A DNA stretch of 64,000 bases, from assembly GCA_022606135.1 (NCBI GenBank), contig JABYQN010000001.1, forward strand, positions 1,674,001-1,738,000. Reading direction: 5' to 3'. A program made the position numbers and the translations under genes. Under the pieces are notes generated by a model that was given only the letters and a program-made list of their open reading frames with translations, was not told where the DNA came from and searched no databases. Of this stretch, positions 21,298 to 33,249 are shown piece by piece; within the stretch, counting starts at the first letter, position 1; the number at the start of each line of letters is the position of its first letter. Source of the stretch: Fomes fomentarius. Lineage: Eukaryota; Basidiomycota; Agaricomycetes; Polyporales; Polyporaceae.

Positions 21298-23029
21298 ATG
21301 AGCCAAAGCACCGGCAGTCCGCAATTTGGTTACGATGATCATTTTACCCCGGCACGCACTCGGAAGAAACGCAAGAATAGGCCCACGACGGAATCCCCGT
21401 CTCCATCTGTCCTTCTTAACAAGACATCGGACGAACTCACACCAACTGATTGGATGCGCAATACAATACGTCCGCACTCCTCTTCTTTGACCTCATCTAT
21501 ACCTTTCCACTCACATTCTTCCCCACCAGACATGCTGCGCGAGTCTCTCAAAGAGGCCTTCCCCTCGTCGGACGTCACGCCAGACGTGCTGTGTCTCGGG
21601 ATAGGGAGCCCCTCATCGTCGCGTGATGCTCGCGCCCAACTCGCCCTCCTCCTTGCGGCCTGCGACGATCTGCATATAGTGTGTTGTCTTCCCATGTATG
21701 TAGACCTCCCGTATCAAACCATCACCATGTGTTCACTTTCTCCAGGAGCGCACAAAACTGTCCGTCTTCGATCCAGTCTTTGCGGAACAGGACTTGCAGC
21801 TTCTTGCGCAGTGCGGCCTGACTCTGCTGCCCGCGAATTGTGTATGTTGCCCCTTCCTGCCTTCCTCTCCCTCGTTCTGGCCACTTCCGCCCACGCGCCG
21901 TTCGCGCTTCTGTGCGAGAGCCATGGTCGCTGACGTGCTCTGATTCGAACTTCTCAGGAGGCAAGACATGAGCTTGATTCGCCTACGATCGTCTACATGC
22001 CACATTGCGACCTGCATCTGTACGAGAACCTGTTCCGCGAGAACTGGTCCGCGCAGCGCTTGCCCAATATCCTCCTTATCGCCAATCGCCTGAACGAGTA
22101 TGCCGAGAGGTGCGTGCAGCCTGCCGCGCGTCCCAGCCCCCGAGGCTCTCGCGATTACATTCGTCCCCGCCCCCCTTGCCCATCCTTCTGCCGCCCCCCC
22201 TTACTTCACTCAGCCTTCCCCCGCATCTTCTGACCACCGCGTCCGTCGCTAATCTTGTCTCCCTTCGCGCGTCGCCCGTGAACAGCATCTCGTCAAGGAA
22301 GCTCGCAGCGGAACATCCCTGCGTCGCGCGCCTCGGTACGCACCATCTCTCTGCCGTGACGCATCGCCGCTCCCCGTCTCACGTACACGCACGCACGCCT
22401 TCTCTCGCTTGCGCACCGTCTGCCACACACGGCGCTCCGACCCTGCGTCATCTTCGCATCCCAACGCCCGCCCTGGCCCCTCGTTTTCCGTTCCCTTGTC
22501 GACTTGGTCCGAACACCGTCTCCGCCTCGCGCGCACCACACCCACGTGCACACTACCCGCCGTCGCTCTTTTGCCCGTGCCCGTCACTCAATCCGCGACC
22601 GTGCTCGGATGCATGGACGCACGGGGGGCATGTGCAGTGCCCTATCTGACAAGCCGCCCGTTCGAATCGTGCGCCCCATACCCAACTGCATTCAACAACA
22701 CCGCCATCCAGTTCCTTCGCCCGAGTGCGCTCGCGGAGCGGGGTTCCGAATGGTGGGCGCTCCCGCCGCGCTTAACCCCTCCCTCGGATTCGCAGTCCAT
22801 CATTCCACGGGGGCTGCACGATGATGCTGCAGCTGCGTCGTCGTCGGTATCGGTAGCGGTAGCGATATCGGTATCAGGCGCGGTAGCCCCCGGAGCCCCT
22901 GCCCCTGCCCCATCCTCATCCCAAACGAACGAGACTCCACTGCTATCAGACTCGCGGGACGCGCGAGCGGCCTCGGGAGCATCTGTGCTGATACGAACAG
23001 TGGCTCGAAGACTGGAGAACTCCCGATGA
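21298..23029 (+). CDS. SRR1-domain protein (Ber1/SRR1-like)
   Basis: Member of the SRR1 family (plant SRR1, yeast Ber1, vertebrate SRRD), whose biochemical role is not settled; it has been linked to clock and light responses in plants, heme regulation in animals and microtubule stability in yeast. A Lys/Arg-rich disordered N-terminus precedes the domain: LCLGIGSPSSSRDARAQLAL in exon 1, LSVFDPVFAEQDLQLLAQC in exon 2, and IVYMPHCDLHLYENLFRENW in exon 3. The second intron is best started at gtatgt after AATTGT, which keeps the frame. The last exon carries the family end AFNNTAIQFL and then an Ala/Ser/Val-rich low-complexity tail whose codons repeat a ggta/gcggta pattern (about 22840-22890). About 320-340 residues. 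Confidence 0.85.
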
Positions 23030-24283
23030 CGCTATGCGCGGAGGAGGTGCGGCCGTAGTAGGGACCGAGTCCGACAGGGAGGGCACAAGTCTCACAGTGT
23101 CGGAGCTCTCGGTGCGTCCTTAACTCGACACGAAAGTAGTAATAACAATGGCACCGAGCCCTGGGTCGTGGTGGCATCGGCCGTCGGTCGTCGGTCACCG
23201 GTCGCGCTGCATCGGGAGGCGGCACGTAAGTTTGTATAGTCATGGGGGGAGTTATGTGCTACATACTTGTGCTTCTTGTGTCTCAGATGGCGAGAAAGTT
23301 GGGGGCGCGGTGCCATAACAGGCCCAATGACAAGACGCATTCCGGATCGCGTAGCCCTGGCCTGACTAGGAAGATTGGCAGATATCGGGCCCCATGCGCG
23401 CCATGCGAGATGGCGGAGACTCAAGACGAACTTTGAGTCAGGGGTGTGCGCAGCAACAGCAAGAGTTCGGAGTCCGGACTCAATAATCTGAAGGAACCGT
23501 CTCGTATACGTACATCATACGATCCCAGTCACCAGTGCCTTCGAGCAGCCTTCTGCGGCTTCGGATTCTCCTTGCAGCCGCACACTGCGCAGGGCCGTGC
23601 TATGTATACTGCCACGTCTCACGTCTTCGAAGCGATTCGGTGCCTTTCTGACGGGTGGGGGAGGGGGCCCGGTGTGGTGGACGTCATATGCATGCGTCCG
23701 CGAGTCGCGTTGCAGCTGACTCGAGAGCGAGGCTTAACCCTAAGCGTAGCGTTCAATACCGCCACTGACTTGCATATCGCCCCAGGATTGGCTCAAGCCT
23801 CGTTGGAGTCAGGGATCGACATCACCGCCCCGTCATCCGCCATCTCCGCATTCGAATACGTACGAGTCAACGCTCCTCGACTAAGTAATATCTTGATAGG
23901 CCTCGGCTCTGGACCACACAAAGTCCTGCAGGATGCAGTCGTCCGACCATGATGCGATCTTGGCGGCGGAGTTTGCCTACAATGTCTCAAAGAAGCTAGT
24001 TCGCCATGCGAGATTGGTGCAAGTCCATAGAATAGATTGAATTAGACCCCATCTTATTACGTATGATGGCCGTTATCAATACCCTGTACTCGGAAAACGA
24101 ATATGGACCCAGGAGGAGGAGATTAGGAACATGTGTGAGAGGAGACAGCATACGAGCAGTAATATACGACAACAGGCGAGCACGACGTAAGTGGAGAGAT
24201 ACGAGGGTGAGAATGCCAAGCGAAATGTATAATGAACAATGATGAAAGTATGGACATGCGATGATGGACGTAACATGCGAAAG
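23030..24283. other. Intergenic region, SRR1 3' flank
   Basis: No supported gene. A 168-codon plus frame at 23446-23952 has no domain and no homologue I know; its composition is unremarkable. The minus-strand gene ending at 24284 has its 3' UTR in the right-hand part. Confidence 0.4.
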
Positions 24284-25439
24284 CTAACACTCCTGATAAA
24301 GAGAGGGACGGAAGACATGAGCTGGATCGAGGGGAGAGTCTGCATCATCGTGGAAGGGGAGAGGCGGGTCCAGCTCGAACGGGTAGAAATAATCATCGTC
24401 CGTGTCGACGTACACATGGGGATGGCCTCGCAACCGCCTGCGCTCGGGTGGTAGAGGGATAGACGCTGGGTCGGTGGGGGACAATGATGACATGGACTGC
24501 GAATATGGCGTTGAGAGCGCGTCCGACTCGTCATCCGACGTGTCCTCGATCGCGTCCGGCACGGGGAGGTCCTCTACGTCGTCCGCGTCAAAGTAAGGGA
24601 GAGGTTCATGGTCGTGCGCATCAAGTTGGAGCCAAGAAGGGAGAAGGGGAGGGTGGAGTGGAGGATAGGGAACAGGGTAGGGAATAGCGATAGGCGGAGG
24701 CTGGTAGAACAGATTCGAGTGTCCGACGAGGTCGTCCGAAGAAGACATAGGAGAGCACAAGGGACTCAGCGGTTCATCGTCATCGTCTACGGGTAGGACC
24801 GAGCTAGAGGTTCCGACATCGTCGTCGTCGTCACCAAGATCCTCCAAAAGAGAGTCTAGCCACTGCTTCTCGGAGTCACCAACGTCTGCGCTGGGAGAGC
24901 CAAGAGCGTGAGGGTCTGGGAACATGAAGGCGTCCTCCTCGACCTCGTCGCGTGCCTCTTCGTCGTCGTGTCTATATACATGTTGTACATCAGCGTCTGC
25001 CTGTGTGGGGGCTGGATCGACTGGATGAGAGCGAAGGATAGAGTTTTTGAGTAGGACCCAGCGGTGGAGGCTGCAGGTGTCCCGGACGCCACCGGCGACA
25101 GCGGAGTGCAGCTTTGAACGGGCCATGGAGAAGAGAGACGAGGAGTCTGATTGCGGTTGTTCTGGTGGCATGTACGATGGGAGGGCGTTTATAGGATCAA
25201 GTGTGAGCGACGACCGGTCGAACGACACGACTGTGGCGGGGCAAAAACGCGTTCTATGAGGGTGTGCAGAAGGCGTGTTAGCAACTGATGCGAAAAGGAG
25301 AGACGTAAGGGAAGAGGGAAGAGTGGATACGTACGAGGCAGGAGGGTTTGGTGTGTGATCAACGGTGTATACGGTAGACGATGAAGGGCTCGAACAGAAT
25401 GGTGCCGTTCTTGGACTTGCGGACGGATTTGTTAACCAT
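24284..25439 (-). CDS. Acidic hypothetical protein conserved-looking in basidiomycetes
   Basis: I do not recognise a named family. Two exons: ATG at 25439 begins MVNKSVRKSKNGTILFEPF, an 88-nt intron (25372-25285, GTATAC...CAG) follows, then a 1,001-nt exon. The total is 1,068 nt, 355 residues, in frame, which supports this model over starting inside the long exon (its first frame codon upstream is not ATG). The N-terminal half has an ordered-looking part (RTRFCPATVVSFDRSSL, LHRWVLLKNSI). The rest is very acidic with a GDDDDDVG run, a Pro-rich Tyr/Pro stretch, and a Ser/Pro C-terminus. Such acidic disordered tails suit a nuclear or scaffold protein, but no function is claimed. It is transcribed in the same direction as CDC27 upstream of it. 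Confidence 0.72.
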
Positions 25440-25947
25440 GCTTGGTCCTCTGGGTCGCCGAGACTAGGGTAGGTCGTCGGGGCGAGAGAAGCAAAGGCAG
25501 GGGGGTGGGCGGGAGACGGGGGACGACTTAGGCAGACATGTTGGGGGAGGACAAAGGCGAAGGCCAGTGAGGGGCGCTCGGTGTCAAGCGCGCCCTTATA
25601 TCACGCTGACGCGCGTCGGAGTGAGTCACTGGCTTCCCTTTCTGGAAGGCGCCCGTCTCGGGCGTTTTCGCGGTGCAGAGACAGAGAGAGATAGATAGCC
25701 GCGGTCGCCCGGATCAGCGAGCGAGCCAATGGCGACAGGCACCCCGCAGAGCTCGCCTTGCCTCACCCGACGTCCTGCCAGCTCGCGCGAGCATTGCGTC
25801 CCCCGCGTTCTGTATATACAACAATTACGAATCATACACCATCCCCCTCTATCTACACCCCAAAACACGCTCCCTCTCCCATCTTCCGACCTGTCGACCA
25901 CCAACCTTCCCATTCTCCGACCGCGGAGGTCCCCAGCCGCCCAGAAG
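25440..25947. other. Spacer between the CDC27 3' end and the acidic gene
   Basis: Holds the promoter of the minus-strand gene starting at 25439 and the 3' flank of CDC27. No gene seen. An overlapping plus frame beyond 25673 is a shadow of CDC27. Confidence 0.5.
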
Positions 25948-28900
25948 CTACCCTTGCCCTTCGTCCATCGTATCCTCTCCCACGTCCGGGTCCTTCACCG
26001 ATTCCACCAGCTTCCGTATCTTCCCCATGCTCTTCGGCGCCACATCGCGCACCTCCGCCAGCAGTTGCGCGAATTTGACCTCGTCTCCCATCAGCCGGTA
26101 CGCTTTCGCGAGCTGGAAGAGCACATTCGACTCGTCTGGTGATGTATCCCGCAATTGCTCCAGGTCTTGCACGGCTGCCTGTTGGTGGCGTTAGATGGCC
26201 GCAACAGTGGGAACACAGCACAGACGCCACAACGTGGTATCAATCAGACGACTGGGGCCCAGCGATACGGAAAGTGGAACGCCAACACTAACCGTGTAAT
26301 GCTTGAGGGCGATAAGGATTTTCGCTCGGTGATATCTCACCAGTGCGTTCTCCGGCGACAGCTCGATTGCCTTGCTGAACAGCTCCAGCGCCTTGTCGTA
26401 CTCCTTGTACCGTTCCCGAACCTAAATCGCAAGCGGTCAGTAACGTGATAAGCAATTGCGACACTCGTGTGACCACCACTCACCACGCCCACGCAGCCTA
26501 GCAGCACGGCATTCTGTGGGTGAATTTGAGACGCCTTCTTGTAGTGGTAGTCCGCCAGACGTAACTTGCTCATGCGCATATAGCATGTTCCCAAACCATA
26601 CCTGCAGAAGCGTCCAATCGTGCTGATAAGCACAACGTTGCCCCAGACGCACGCTCTTATCAGTCAGACAAAGCAAGACCGGTCCACACACCAGGCATTG
26701 TAATGTCGTGCATCAGCACGTAAGGCGGACTGGAAAAAGTTGATCGCCTTATCGAGGTCTTCGTCGATCGACTCGTGTCCGCTCAGGGTGTATGCATAGG
26801 CACATGTGGGGTCCAACTGTGCGGCACGTCTAAAACACGTAAGAGCTTGTGTCTTCTCCTTTTGTAGGGAGAAACAGTTCCCGACGGCAATCCAGGCCTG
26901 TGGGGACTTTGGATCTGTAGACAAAAGCTCCTGAGCAAGAAACGACAGCCTGACGTTCTTCTGCAAGTGCCAAAGGAGGGTCGAGTAGACCTCCATATCC
27001 CATAGCCGATAAGGCTCCAAGTTCCTCGCGGCTTCAAACGCTCGCTCGGCCTGCTCCGACAGACATGAGTAGGGGACAACGTTTTTGCATGCGAGCAATA
27101 GCAATCACGCACCTGAGGATACTGTCCCAGTTCGTAGTGAGCCTTGCCCAGCGTGGCCATCACAGACGCGGAGCGCTTGTGGGTCTCGGGCAACGTTTCG
27201 AGTTCGTCAAGACATAGCTGACAGTCGTACAATGCCATCGCTCTTGTCGCACTGGCAAACTTCCTCATCACCTCGTAGATGTGGTAATCAGCGACCTCAA
27301 ATTCGTGAGCTTCTTGTGCGGACTGTTCCTGTTCCGTCCATGTTCCCAAAGGAGGCGGTGACGATCCCGAGTGACTCGGTTGCCCACCAGGCGAGCCCGG
27401 GGCGAATGCAGGCTGCTCGGGTCCCCCTGGTTCTTCCTCCAAACCAGAGTCGCGCGACTGCGAACGCGCCTTGACCGCTACTCGCCTTCGATCTCGTACA
27501 CCCTGCACAGCAGTCATTATGTAAATACATCCAGCGGAGTCTCACGGACGTTGTGCACACCAACCTTCGCGGCCTTGCTGCCCCCACTCTGCAATCTAGT
27601 ACTTCGTCTTGCTGCTGCACCCGTCGAGGGCTTCCCGATGCCCACAGCATGAGACCTATAGGACGCCGCCGCTGTCTGGGCAGGACGACCAAAAGATGAG
27701 AAGATGTTAGCAATCGTCAAGGCCGGGCGTGCGCGTGCCTTTGAGCTTTTTGTGCGGTCGTCCGCGGGGCCGGGAGCCGCGGGCAGAGTTCCGGCTGACT
27801 TCGACGGCTTGACGTGGTGCGTGTCCGCGGCGGTCGTCGAGGGCGGCGCGGTTCGCTGCCGAACGGTAGACCGCAGCTTCTTGGTCACTGGGCCCGCCTC
27901 ATCGGCTGAAGAAAGAGGACGCACAGCTGGTGGCTGAACCGCCAATGTGGTCGGCTGCGACCGGCTTGCACGTACGGGCATCTGGAATGACGGCTCGCCG
28001 TAGAACGAGGAGTCGGCCGTTGCGCTGTCATGCGTCAGCACGAGTCGGAGGGCACGAGAAAAGAGGCTCCCTTTAACTGACATTGAATCGCGCGGTCCCG
28101 CGGGGGCGTCCATTTTCAACTCAGGCTTCCAACCACGAAAGAGGTTACCGCCGTTCCCAGCTTCAGGGGTGAAAAATCCGGCACCTGTTGCAACTGGTAT
28201 CGAATTGCTGGGACCACCTTCATCACCAACTCTTCGTGGGACTGGTACCGGTCGAATCGGAAATAATTTCTCTATGGGTGGTATCTGGCCTAGAGGGAGC
28301 TCAGGCTGTGCGCCCAGTGGTTGTGAAATCACAGACACGCACCTATCGCACATAGGCCTTCAAACGCCTCCCATAGCATTGGGTTCAACAGCAACGCCCG
28401 CTCAAAGCTTTGAGCTGCACTGTCGTGTAGATTCCCCTTCAGCGCAGAATTTCCTTCTAAACAGTGCAAGACCGCTGGATCAGGGAAAGACTTCGCTGTG
28501 CGCGTCCCCATGGAATCTGTGCCAAATATACGAAGACACAAACAATGAGGACCGATGACGAACGCGACGCGCCAGTGAGTGACATCACAAAGAAACCACG
28601 TACGGCTCGGGGTATACGCCGGGTCCTGCAAACACGTCTCAAAAGCCTCCCGCGCCTGCCTGTGCCGTCCCAGCTTCACGCAGCATTCTGCGATGATCTC
28701 AACACAGCCTGTGCACCGTGTGTCCTGAGGTAGGTTGACGAGCTTGTGTGCCGAATGCGGCTGTCCAGCGTGCAGGAGCGCGGTAGCATACAGATGTCGC
28801 GCGTCATGGTTCTTGGGATCCAGGACATAGTAGCGTTCGGCATAGAAGAGTGCAGACTTGGGAAGTTCGGCATCAAGACAGTACCATACAAGAGAAGAGT

Positions 28901-28952
28901 AGCGTTGACATATTTGTGGTGTCAATACCGCGGGTAGGTCGTCGTGTGGCAT
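25948..28952 (-). CDS. CDC27: Anaphase-promoting complex subunit 3 (Cdc27/APC3), TPR protein
   Basis: Core scaffold subunit of the APC/C ubiquitin ligase; its TPR superhelix dimerises and binds the Ile-Arg tails of Cdc20/Cdh1 and Apc10. The start MPHDDLPAV at 28952 leads into N-terminal TPRs (SALFYAERYYVLDPKNHDAR, QAREAFETCLQDPAYTP). A long Ser/Pro/Ala-rich disordered region follows (about 28250-27520), then the C-terminal TPR array with typical repeat sequence: YDCQLCLDELETLPETH, ERAFEAARNLEPYRLWDMEV, NLEPYRLWDMEVYSTLLWHL, SPQAWIAVGNCFSLQKEK, FRRAAQLDPTCAYAYTLSGH. The last exon (VRDVAPKSMGKIRKLVESV) ends in an acidic tail. Many 50-70 nt introns interrupt it. Family and order of parts are clear; some exon ends are estimates. 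Confidence 0.93.
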
Positions 28953-29328
28953 GTTTCTAGTGCATAGAGAGCAGAGAGCAATATGAGTCCGACAATGTGG
29001 ACGATGTGCGCGACGTGCGGGTGTGATTGGGGGCTACTTAGTGGCGGAGGATGGGGAGACGTTCAAAGAAGCAGCCGGCCTTGCGCAAACCAACTGCGTC
29101 TATGTGTCACGTGATCAATCCCGTCTCGGCATATACCACTTTTACCGCGATGTTGTGGCTAAAGCAAACTCAAAGGCGAGCGATGCCCGACAAGGTTCAT
29201 CCAGAATCGCAACAAAGGGCACGTAGCAAGGATGCAGTTCAGGTGTGGTGATCTCAAGATCATTCGTACTGTAGGTGATGTACAATGTAGCAGTAGTCAC
29301 TAACGCCCCCATCCTTTGTGTTATAATT
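28953..29328. other. Spacer between CCT1 and CDC27
   Basis: 376 bp between two minus-strand genes. It holds the CCT1 3' UTR and the CDC27 promoter. No gene is seen. Confidence 0.55.
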
Positions 29329-31462
29329 CTAGTGTCCGTGGCCATCATCTTGTCCCTTTGACTCTGCATACGAGACCGATTCAACGGGATGCACGATGTA
29401 TTCAAAGGATAATTTCACTCACCAGGTACACACTGAATGGCATCGTCTATCCTCAAGATCGACACGGCGGCCTCGAACGCGGACTTCAAGCTCCGGACTT
29501 TGCTGACCGTGGGCTCAAGGACACCCGCCGTAACATTGTCCCGTACTTGTCCGTTGAGCAAGTCAAGGCCGTAGCGGAGCAAGACCTTCTTGGGGTCGCC
29601 GATCGGCGCGTTCTGAGCAGCGTTGTGGTACGAGCGGAGCTTCGCCACCAAGTCTGTCGAGTCCTTCGCCGCATTCACCGCGAGTATCTTGGGGATGACG
29701 AGCAGGGAGCTTGCGAACTCGGCAATCGCGAGCTGTTCCCTCGATCCCTGGGCGCGTAAACCTGATTAGACCAACAAGGGGTACGACAAGTTGAGATCAC
29801 ATACAAGCGTCGTCGCAAAGTTCTCCAGGTAGATGCTAAGGGCGGACTCCACGGCGCCGCCACCCGGGACGACAGATCCACTTTCAAGAGTTCGCTTGAT
29901 GATTGACAAGGTGTCATGCAGTGCGCGCTCCATCTCGTCCAACATGTAGTCGTTCGCTCCACGAAGGACGATGGAAGACGAGCTGACCACTTTCGTACCC
30001 TTGATTAAGATGAGCTCATCGTCGGAGATGCGCTCCTGCACAACTTCTTCGGCAGTGCCCAGGTAGCTTGGCTCAAACGACTCCTCGCCCTCGAGGTTGG
30101 CAAGGCTTGACACAAGCGAGCCACCAGTAGCCTTGGCAATCCGACGTAGATCCTCCTTTCTACACCGGCGGACGGCCATTGCACCGGCCTCCACAAACTC
30201 CTTGAGACACAAGTCGTCAATTCCTTTCGTCGTAAGGACAACATTAGCACCGGCGGCAAGGATTTTGCGAATTCGTTCGAGAGTGATCTCAGACTCCCTG
30301 GAGAGTGTGTGATAAGCGTCTCTGAGTTAGCTTGATGACAAGTTCGCGTACCGCTTGCGAATGTCTTCAAGCTGTTCTGGGCTATCTACCAGAATCTGGA
30401 CGCCGAGCTGCATGCGAGCTTTTTGTAGATTGATATCGAGACAGGCGATCTTTGCGTTCGTGATACGCTTCTTCATGGCTGGAGTAGGATAGTCAATAAA
30501 CAGGGACAGACGAATATCATAAAATGAAGTAACCTTGGCTTGCGACGGTGCAGTTCAAAGCATAACCCTTTACGAACAACGATTCTCGAGCACTGCGGCC
30601 ATGAGCCTTGAGAACGTTGACGGCTTTGACAGGATACTTGATATCTCCCCGGCTGTTTATCGTCTTAACAGCCAGCATCGCGTCCACTGCCATAGGCGCA
30701 AAGAGGTCATCATCCCTAGACTCCTCGTCAGCTTCCGATCTTCATCCACCTATGCTACAATCACATAATCTCTTCCTATCCCCTTGCATCTTCGATACCC
30801 GAAGTAATATCATGAGCGACTCACCCTCCAATGATTTTACTCGACATGCTCGTCTTCGCCGCATTGATGAGCGCATCCCTCCCGAGTGCATCGACCTTTA
30901 CGCTCAGCTGATCCTGCATGAACTTGCACGCCTCTCTGCACGCCAGCCGGTAGCCGGTGATAATCGTGGTGGGGTGGATCTTCTGCTTCACGAGTTCATT
31001 CGCGCGTCTCAGGAGCTCCGCCGCGATTAGCACGACCGACGTCGTCCCGTCGCCGACCTCCTTGTCCTGCTTCTGTGCAAGGTCGACAAACACGCGTCCT
31101 GCCGGATGTTCGACCGCGAGCAAGGAAAGAATCGTCGCGCCGTCATTTGAGATGGTCACTTCCTGCATGATTTCGGATGGGGTTATTGGGATGTAGAAGG
31201 ACAAAATTGTCGTAGGTGTGTGAAAAGATCAGAACGCACGCCAATGTTATCGACCAGCATCTTGTCGAGACCCATTGGTCCCAGAGAGCTCTTCACGACG
31301 TTTGCAATCGTCTGGGCCGCAAGAACTACATGTGTATCGGAATTCAATGCAAGACCTCTCAATTGTAGAGGCCGATTACGCACCGTTTTGATCGCGCACA
31401 TCCTGTCCCGACACACGATCTCCTCCCAAGAAAGCTCCAGCATGAGGATCGCGTTGGAACAT
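29329..31462 (-). CDS. CCT1: T-complex protein 1 subunit alpha (CCT1)
   Basis: Subunit of the eight-membered TRiC/CCT chaperonin that folds actin and tubulin in the cytosol by ATP hydrolysis. Start [16 protein letters not shown] at 31462, followed by SGQDVRDQN and then, after a short intron, [17 protein letters not shown]. The nucleotide site residues are in place: [14 protein letters not shown] and [11 protein letters not shown]; the C-terminal equatorial domain has [16 protein letters not shown]. The subunit is alpha, not another CCT, from the [15 protein letters not shown] and [14 protein letters not shown] signatures. The last coding exon is tiny and gives the Gly/His-rich tail ending GHGH before TAG at 29331-29329. 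About 550 residues. It lies between CDC27 and an orphan gene on the same strand. Confidence 0.96.
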
Positions 31463-31844
31463 TTTGAGGACAAGCAAAGAGGAGGCGGGATGGAAGGATG
31501 ATTGCGCTCGAGAGATTTCTCCGGAAGACACGCGCCCTCTGTATCTCCAAATTTGGCAAGTGTCTCGAATTGGTCGTGTCACGGTGTTACTTCACAGGTT
31601 ATGATGCAATACGGGCACTGGTTACGACAATGTGCATCGGATGAAATGGCATGCAATCACTGAATTATCGTTATCTAGCGTTACAACTATAGAGTTCGTA
31701 TGATAAGGATACAATTTATATATGAGGCATTTGTCCAGGCCATTCAGGTACAGTAGTATAGTCCCTTCAATTTGTACGAGGATGAGTCAAGTTCTAGACC
31801 AGAATGAATGGCGGTGCTCCCGTGTAGGAGGACTAAATGCCCCG
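31463..31844. other. Spacer upstream of CCT1
   Basis: Contains the CCT1 promoter and the 3' flank of the orphan gene ending at 31845. AT-rich around 31600-31740. No gene seen. Confidence 0.5.
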
Positions 31845-32641
31845 CTAGGTATGTTGACTTTGAGCAGGTTCTGTGGCGACCCCCGAGAGGATCTCAGGAA
31901 AGACCAATGATGACGTCTGCCAGTCACCGCGGGACGCACGTCCTGTAAAGAAAAAAGATTTAGGTCAAGGTCTTCATGTCGAAAGGAAGTGAATGCCACG
32001 TACGACGGACGAGTTCGCGGGGAGCGTGGTGGGCGTGGTAGGCGATGCAGTAACAATCGAGTTCTCATCTGCAAATGGGTCGCAATGCTGGCTAACGATC
32101 TTGTTTGTGGTGAAGATAGCGGCCTTCTGGGGGGCAAAGTTCGTATATCCTTCGTGGTGCATCGCTCGAAAAGTGCGAACGGCGCGTTCTACCGGCACAC
32201 CCTCTGCGGACGACTCTCGGGTCGGGCTCCGGCTCATGGCGAGTGTTTGGGAGGAGTCGTTGCAGCTTCGGAAAGGATTGCGGATATTGCATGAGGTAGA
32301 AGAGGAGGAACGGTCCATTACTGGACGAGAAGGATACTCCACATTGCGAGTGGTGTCGTCGACGGTAGGGGACGCGCTACGCCATCCTGAGGGTTGCGCT
32401 CCACCATAGCCCTGGAAGAGGCAAACTGTGAGTGGACGAATTCCTGAAATGGGAAGGGGCTGACTCTGTTGACTACACCCTCTTGGAAGCTGCGACGACT
32501 ATCACGCTAAGCAAGATGTTATTTATGAGCACTCGTCGGTGGTTAGGCATGACGTACACATGCGTCCCGCTCGTGCGCTGGTAGTAGTGGAGAACCAATA
32601 GCAGGGGGTGCCGTCTTGGGCCTCGGAACTCTCTTCTGCAT
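31845..32641 (-). CDS. Hypothetical protein, Ser/Thr/Pro-rich
   Basis: Not recognised. Three exons of 82, 426 and 98 nt add to 606 nt, 201 residues. Start MQKRVPRPKTAPPAIGSPLL at 32641; the first intron splits a codon after one base; the middle exon has a Ser-rich stretch (SSSSTSCNIRNPF), a more ordered-looking segment (ERAVRTFRAMHHEGYTNF, KAAIFTTNKIVSQ) and a Thr/Pro run; the last exon contains SSLVFPEILSGVATEP and stops at TAG, 31847-31845. An alternative stop arises if the second intron is retained. The consistent frame over three exons argues for a real gene; the function is unknown. It is divergent from the Atg38-like gene at 33250. Confidence 0.55.
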
Positions 32642-33249
32642 GGTATAGTTTAGCACGCTACGTCACACGAAGTAAAAGGAGGAAATACCTCGACTCGACT
32701 CTTCCTTGCGAGTTCAGTATAGGGAGCGTTGTCCTTTCTCTTGAATACGCGGTCAAACATGATGGTTGCTGTGCCAGACAGGACGAGGAATTGAACGTGT
32801 GGAGGCCGCCCAGTCGTCAGGCTGTTTTATGCGATTACGAGTGATGAGTGAACTTCCAGGAAGGAAGGCGGAGACCGGCTTGCTCCGCTAGCGCAGCAGA
32901 TATAGAAGGATATCCGCCCTGCGGGAAGTACTGTGACCTGGTCTGAGATATGAGCCGGAATGCATGCAGGGCATGTCCGACGTCGCACTTCCATTCCTGG
33001 CAGTCAGCCACCTCTAGGCCGTCGCACGCGGATGGAGGCCGAGTCTGTGAGCATTGCGAACTGAACCAATGCGATCCAGGCAATTCTAAGGGTAAGTACT
33101 TGGTCAAACACCATGAAGGATGATCGCGCCTCTTTGTAGGAGGAACCCAAGCTTAGGGTTTACAGCACGCGTCAGAGACACTCGCCTCACCGCCGCTGCC
33201 CAGTGCGCAGTGTCCGCCTCCTTTCCCTCTTCTCCTTCGAACGTGTTCA
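32642..33249. promoter_or_regulatory. Divergent intergenic region between orphan gene and Atg38-like gene
   Basis: 608 bp separating a minus-strand gene (start 32641) from a plus-strand gene (start 33250), so it should hold both promoters. A 90-codon minus frame (32835-33107) has no recognisable content. No TATA box is obvious. Confidence 0.4.

Noticed and set aside
23446..23952. 168-codon plus-strand frame after SRR1
   Set aside because: No domain, no splice partners, no homologue known to me; not enough support for a gene.
25673..26194. Plus-strand frames opposite the 3' end of CDC27
   Set aside because: Shadow frames of the conserved TPR exons on the minus strand.
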